Below are positions 39,560 to 41,985 of a DNA stretch of 41,985 nucleotides, piece by piece. Source of the DNA: UBA10649 sp037130755 (GTDB lineage: Bacteria > Actinomycetota > Actinomycetes > S36-B12); the NCBI GenBank assembly GCA_037130755.1, contig JBAXSI010000027.1:1-41985 (forward strand). The letters run 5' to 3'. Numbering within the stretch: the first letter of the stretch is position 1; each line of letters opens with the position of its first letter. Under the pieces are notes generated by a model, which was not told where the DNA came from, did not search any database, and worked only from the letters and a program-made list of their open reading frames with translations. The position numbers and the translations under genes were made by a program.

Positions 39560-39994
39560 GTGTCCAACCCTAGCCCGTCGCCGTCGCTCGACGGCGATCG
39601 TCCCGAACTGCTCGTCGTGACCCGTCATCAGGTCGACGCCGGAGAGCGCAAGGAGTTCGTGGCCAAGGCCCGACTGACCCTCGCCACGCTGGCCGAGCAC
39701 GCCGGCTTCCTGGCCGGCGACCTCGCGCAGTCCACCGACGACGCCGACGAGTTCGTCGTGCAGTCGCGTTGGTCAGATGTCGGAGCCTTCCGTCGCGCGC
39801 TGTCGTCGTTCGACGTGAAGCTCAACGCGGTGCCCTTGCTGTCGACGGCCGTCGATCGCACCTCTGCCTTCGAGGTCGTGGTCTCACGATCGGCCACCGG
39901 CGAGAAGGTCGCGCGCAGCGGCCTCGCCGCCGATGCCCGCGAGGTCGGGCTGGGCGAGGCCTCGGGTCCGAGCATTCCTTCTGCCACTCCATGA
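39560..39994 (+). CDS. ABM-like (antibiotic biosynthesis monooxygenase fold) protein
   Basis: A 144-aa product with a ferredoxin-like barrel pattern: LLVVTRHQVDAGERKEFVAK, LTLATLAEHAGFLAGDLAQS, EFVVQSRWSDVGAFRRALSS, then FDVKLNAVPLLSTAVDRTSA and FEVVVS. The C-terminal 35 residues (SATGEKVARSGLAADAREVG onward) look disordered. The GTG at 39560 is supported by a TACCGT box 7 bases before it. The stop overlaps the start of the phosphoribosyltransferase-like gene (ATGA). It has no evident close kinship to the ABM-like protein at 35810-36109. The function is unknown. Confidence 0.8.
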   Translation: MSNPSPSPSLDGDRPELLVVTRHQVDAGERKEFVAKARLTLATLAEHAGFLAGDLAQSTDDADEFVVQSRWSDVGAFRRALSSFDVKLNAVPLLSTAVDRTSAFEVVVSRSATGEKVARSGLAADAREVGLGEASGPSIPSATP

Positions 39995-40485
39995 GCGACT
40001 TCGCCAACCTCGTTGATGGCGGGCGGCAGCTTGGCCCGCTTGTTCGCGAGGCCTTGGCCGGGCTTCCCGATCCGGTGCTCGCGCCGGCCATCCCCAACGG
40101 GGTTCCGGTCGTCGTGGGCATCCTCGAGTCGCTCGCGCTGCCGGTGGAACCGCTGCCCGTGCAGCGATCGGACGCCGGTGCACTGGTCAGCGTCCCGGGC
40201 TCACTCGCGGGGCGCACCGTGATCGTGGTGGATGACGGTGTCGAGACCGGAACGGTCGCCCGCGCGGCTCTGGTCGCCCTCCGGCAGGCGGGGGCCGGCA
40301 CGGTCGTGCTGGCCGTTCCCGTGTGCCCCCAGGAGGCGATGGCCGATCTCCAGCACGGGTACGACCAGATCGTCAGCGTCGTACGGCCGCCGGCTCGCCG
40401 CGATCTCGCTTGGCACTACGCGAACTTCGACACCATCGATGGGGCCGAGGCCTTGCGACTGCTGGAGTCCATGCCCGGCGAGTAG
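39991..40485 (+). CDS. Phosphoribosyltransferase-like protein
   Basis: A 164-aa type I phosphoribosyltransferase-fold protein. The PRPP-binding motif is TVIVVDDGVETGTVARAALV (about residues 75-94), preceded by an N-terminal hood region with GGRQLGPLVREALAGLPDPV. It continues with GAGTVVLAVPVCPQEAMADL, which fits the flexible end of the fold. The ATG overlaps the ABM-like gene by 4 bases, so the two are probably co-translated. The base substrate is unknown; relatives are annotated only as putative phosphoribosyltransferases. Confidence 0.85.
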   Translation: MSDFANLVDGGRQLGPLVREALAGLPDPVLAPAIPNGVPVVVGILESLALPVEPLPVQRSDAGALVSVPGSLAGRTVIVVDDGVETGTVARAALVALRQAGAGTVVLAVPVCPQEAMADLQHGYDQIVSVVRPPARRDLAWHYANFDTIDGAEALRLLESMPGE

Positions 40486-40501
40486 CACCCCCACGGCCAC
40501 C

Positions 40502-40507
40502 TAGGAT
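40502..40507 (+). promoter_or_regulatory. Candidate -10 box of glyS
   Basis: TAGGAT is followed by 9 bases and the glyS ATG, so any leader would be only about three bases. No T-box riboswitch precedes the gene. Confidence 0.45.
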
Positions 40508-40516
40508 GAGTGCACT

Positions 40517-41899
<1,383 letters not shown>

Positions 41900-41918
41900 A
41901 CGGCGTCACGTCGCACTC

Positions 41919-41966
41919 CTCGACCCGCTGAAACCCTTGTGGATAAAGGGATTTCCGCGGGTCGAG
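41919..41966. terminator. Long hairpin downstream of glyS
   Basis: CTCGACCCGC (41919-41928) pairs perfectly with GCGGGTCGAG (41957-41966). Inside, GAAACCCTT pairs with AAGGG-TTTC around one bulged A, leaving a loop of about 7 bases. The structure spans 48 bases, begins 20 bases after the glyS stop and probably terminates glyS. It lacks a T run. Confidence 0.65.
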
Positions 41967-41985
41967 CTGTCAGACCCGTCTCGTA

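Noticed and set aside
40486..40516. Glycine T-box before glyS
   Set aside because: Only 31 bases separate it from the preceding gene, and they hold just a -10 candidate.

Overview
The window reads as a stretch of ordinary chromosome from a high-GC Actinomycetota bacterium. I infer this from the strong G/C third-position bias, the frequent GTG starts, the many 4-base ATGA/GTGA gene overlaps, the TANNNT -10 boxes placed 6-7 bases before start codons (leaderless style), and the gene order itself (obg-proB-proA-nadD-LCP-like-rsfS-histidine phosphatase; comEA-comEC-holA-rpsT-lepA-hemW-hrcA-dnaJ-rsmE-phoH-ybeY-corC-era-recO-uppS; glyS). The exact genus cannot be read from the sequence. No phage, insertion sequence, CRISPR array, toxin-antitoxin pair or defence system was seen.

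Layout. (1) 1-7235, all plus strand: the 3' part of obg, then proline synthesis (proB, an unknown 135-aa protein, proA), a 48-aa single-span membrane protein, NAD synthesis (nadD), a degenerate LCP/LytR_C-type membrane protein, ribosome silencing factor rsfS and a histidine phosphatase. (2) 7267-10442: tRNA-Ala(GGC) followed by an accessory-looking stretch (SDR oxidoreductase, F420/NADP oxidoreductase-like protein, 63-aa CxxC protein, DMT transporter) that contains two very long palindromes. (3) 10524-19139, plus strand: leuS, a YcaQ-type DNA glycosylase, degV, plsY, comEA and comEC. (4) 19157-21392: an alpha/beta hydrolase (minus), holA (plus), rpsT (minus). (5) 21533-32910, plus strand: a long run of translation, stress and RNA genes: lepA, hemW, a CIRCE operator with hrcA-dnaJ, rsmE, a HIT protein, phoH, ybeY, a CorC/HlyC-type protein, a cytidine-deaminase-like protein without zinc ligands, a second DMT transporter and era. 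(6) 32929-36109: an AI-2E-family permease (minus), recO and uppS (plus), and a small ABM-like protein (minus). (7) 36142-39523, minus strand: a zinc uptake operon znuA-znuC-znuB-zur whose four genes each overlap by 4 bases, driven by a well-formed TTGACA-17-TAGTCT promoter that carries a Zur/Fur-type palindrome and ends exactly at the znuA ATG; a small proline-rich membrane protein lies upstream. (8) 39560-41899, plus strand: an ABM-like protein, a phosphoribosyltransferase-like protein and glyS, ending in a long hairpin.

How the genes fit together. Most are core housekeeping genes: ribosome assembly and RNA processing (obg, rsfS, rsmE, ybeY, era, lepA, rpsT), aminoacylation (leuS, glyS, tRNA-Ala), DNA maintenance (holA, recO, YcaQ-like), envelope synthesis (plsY, uppS) and a competence-type DNA translocation pair (comEA, comEC). 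Two regulatory circuits are visible directly: HrcA/CIRCE autoregulation, and Zur controlling its own operon together with the ZnuABC importer. I did not find a clearly new multi-gene system. The items most worth a second look are the long intergenic palindromes, the family members that have lost key residues, the short uncharacterised proteins embedded in conserved operons, and the histidine-rich ends of ZnuC.
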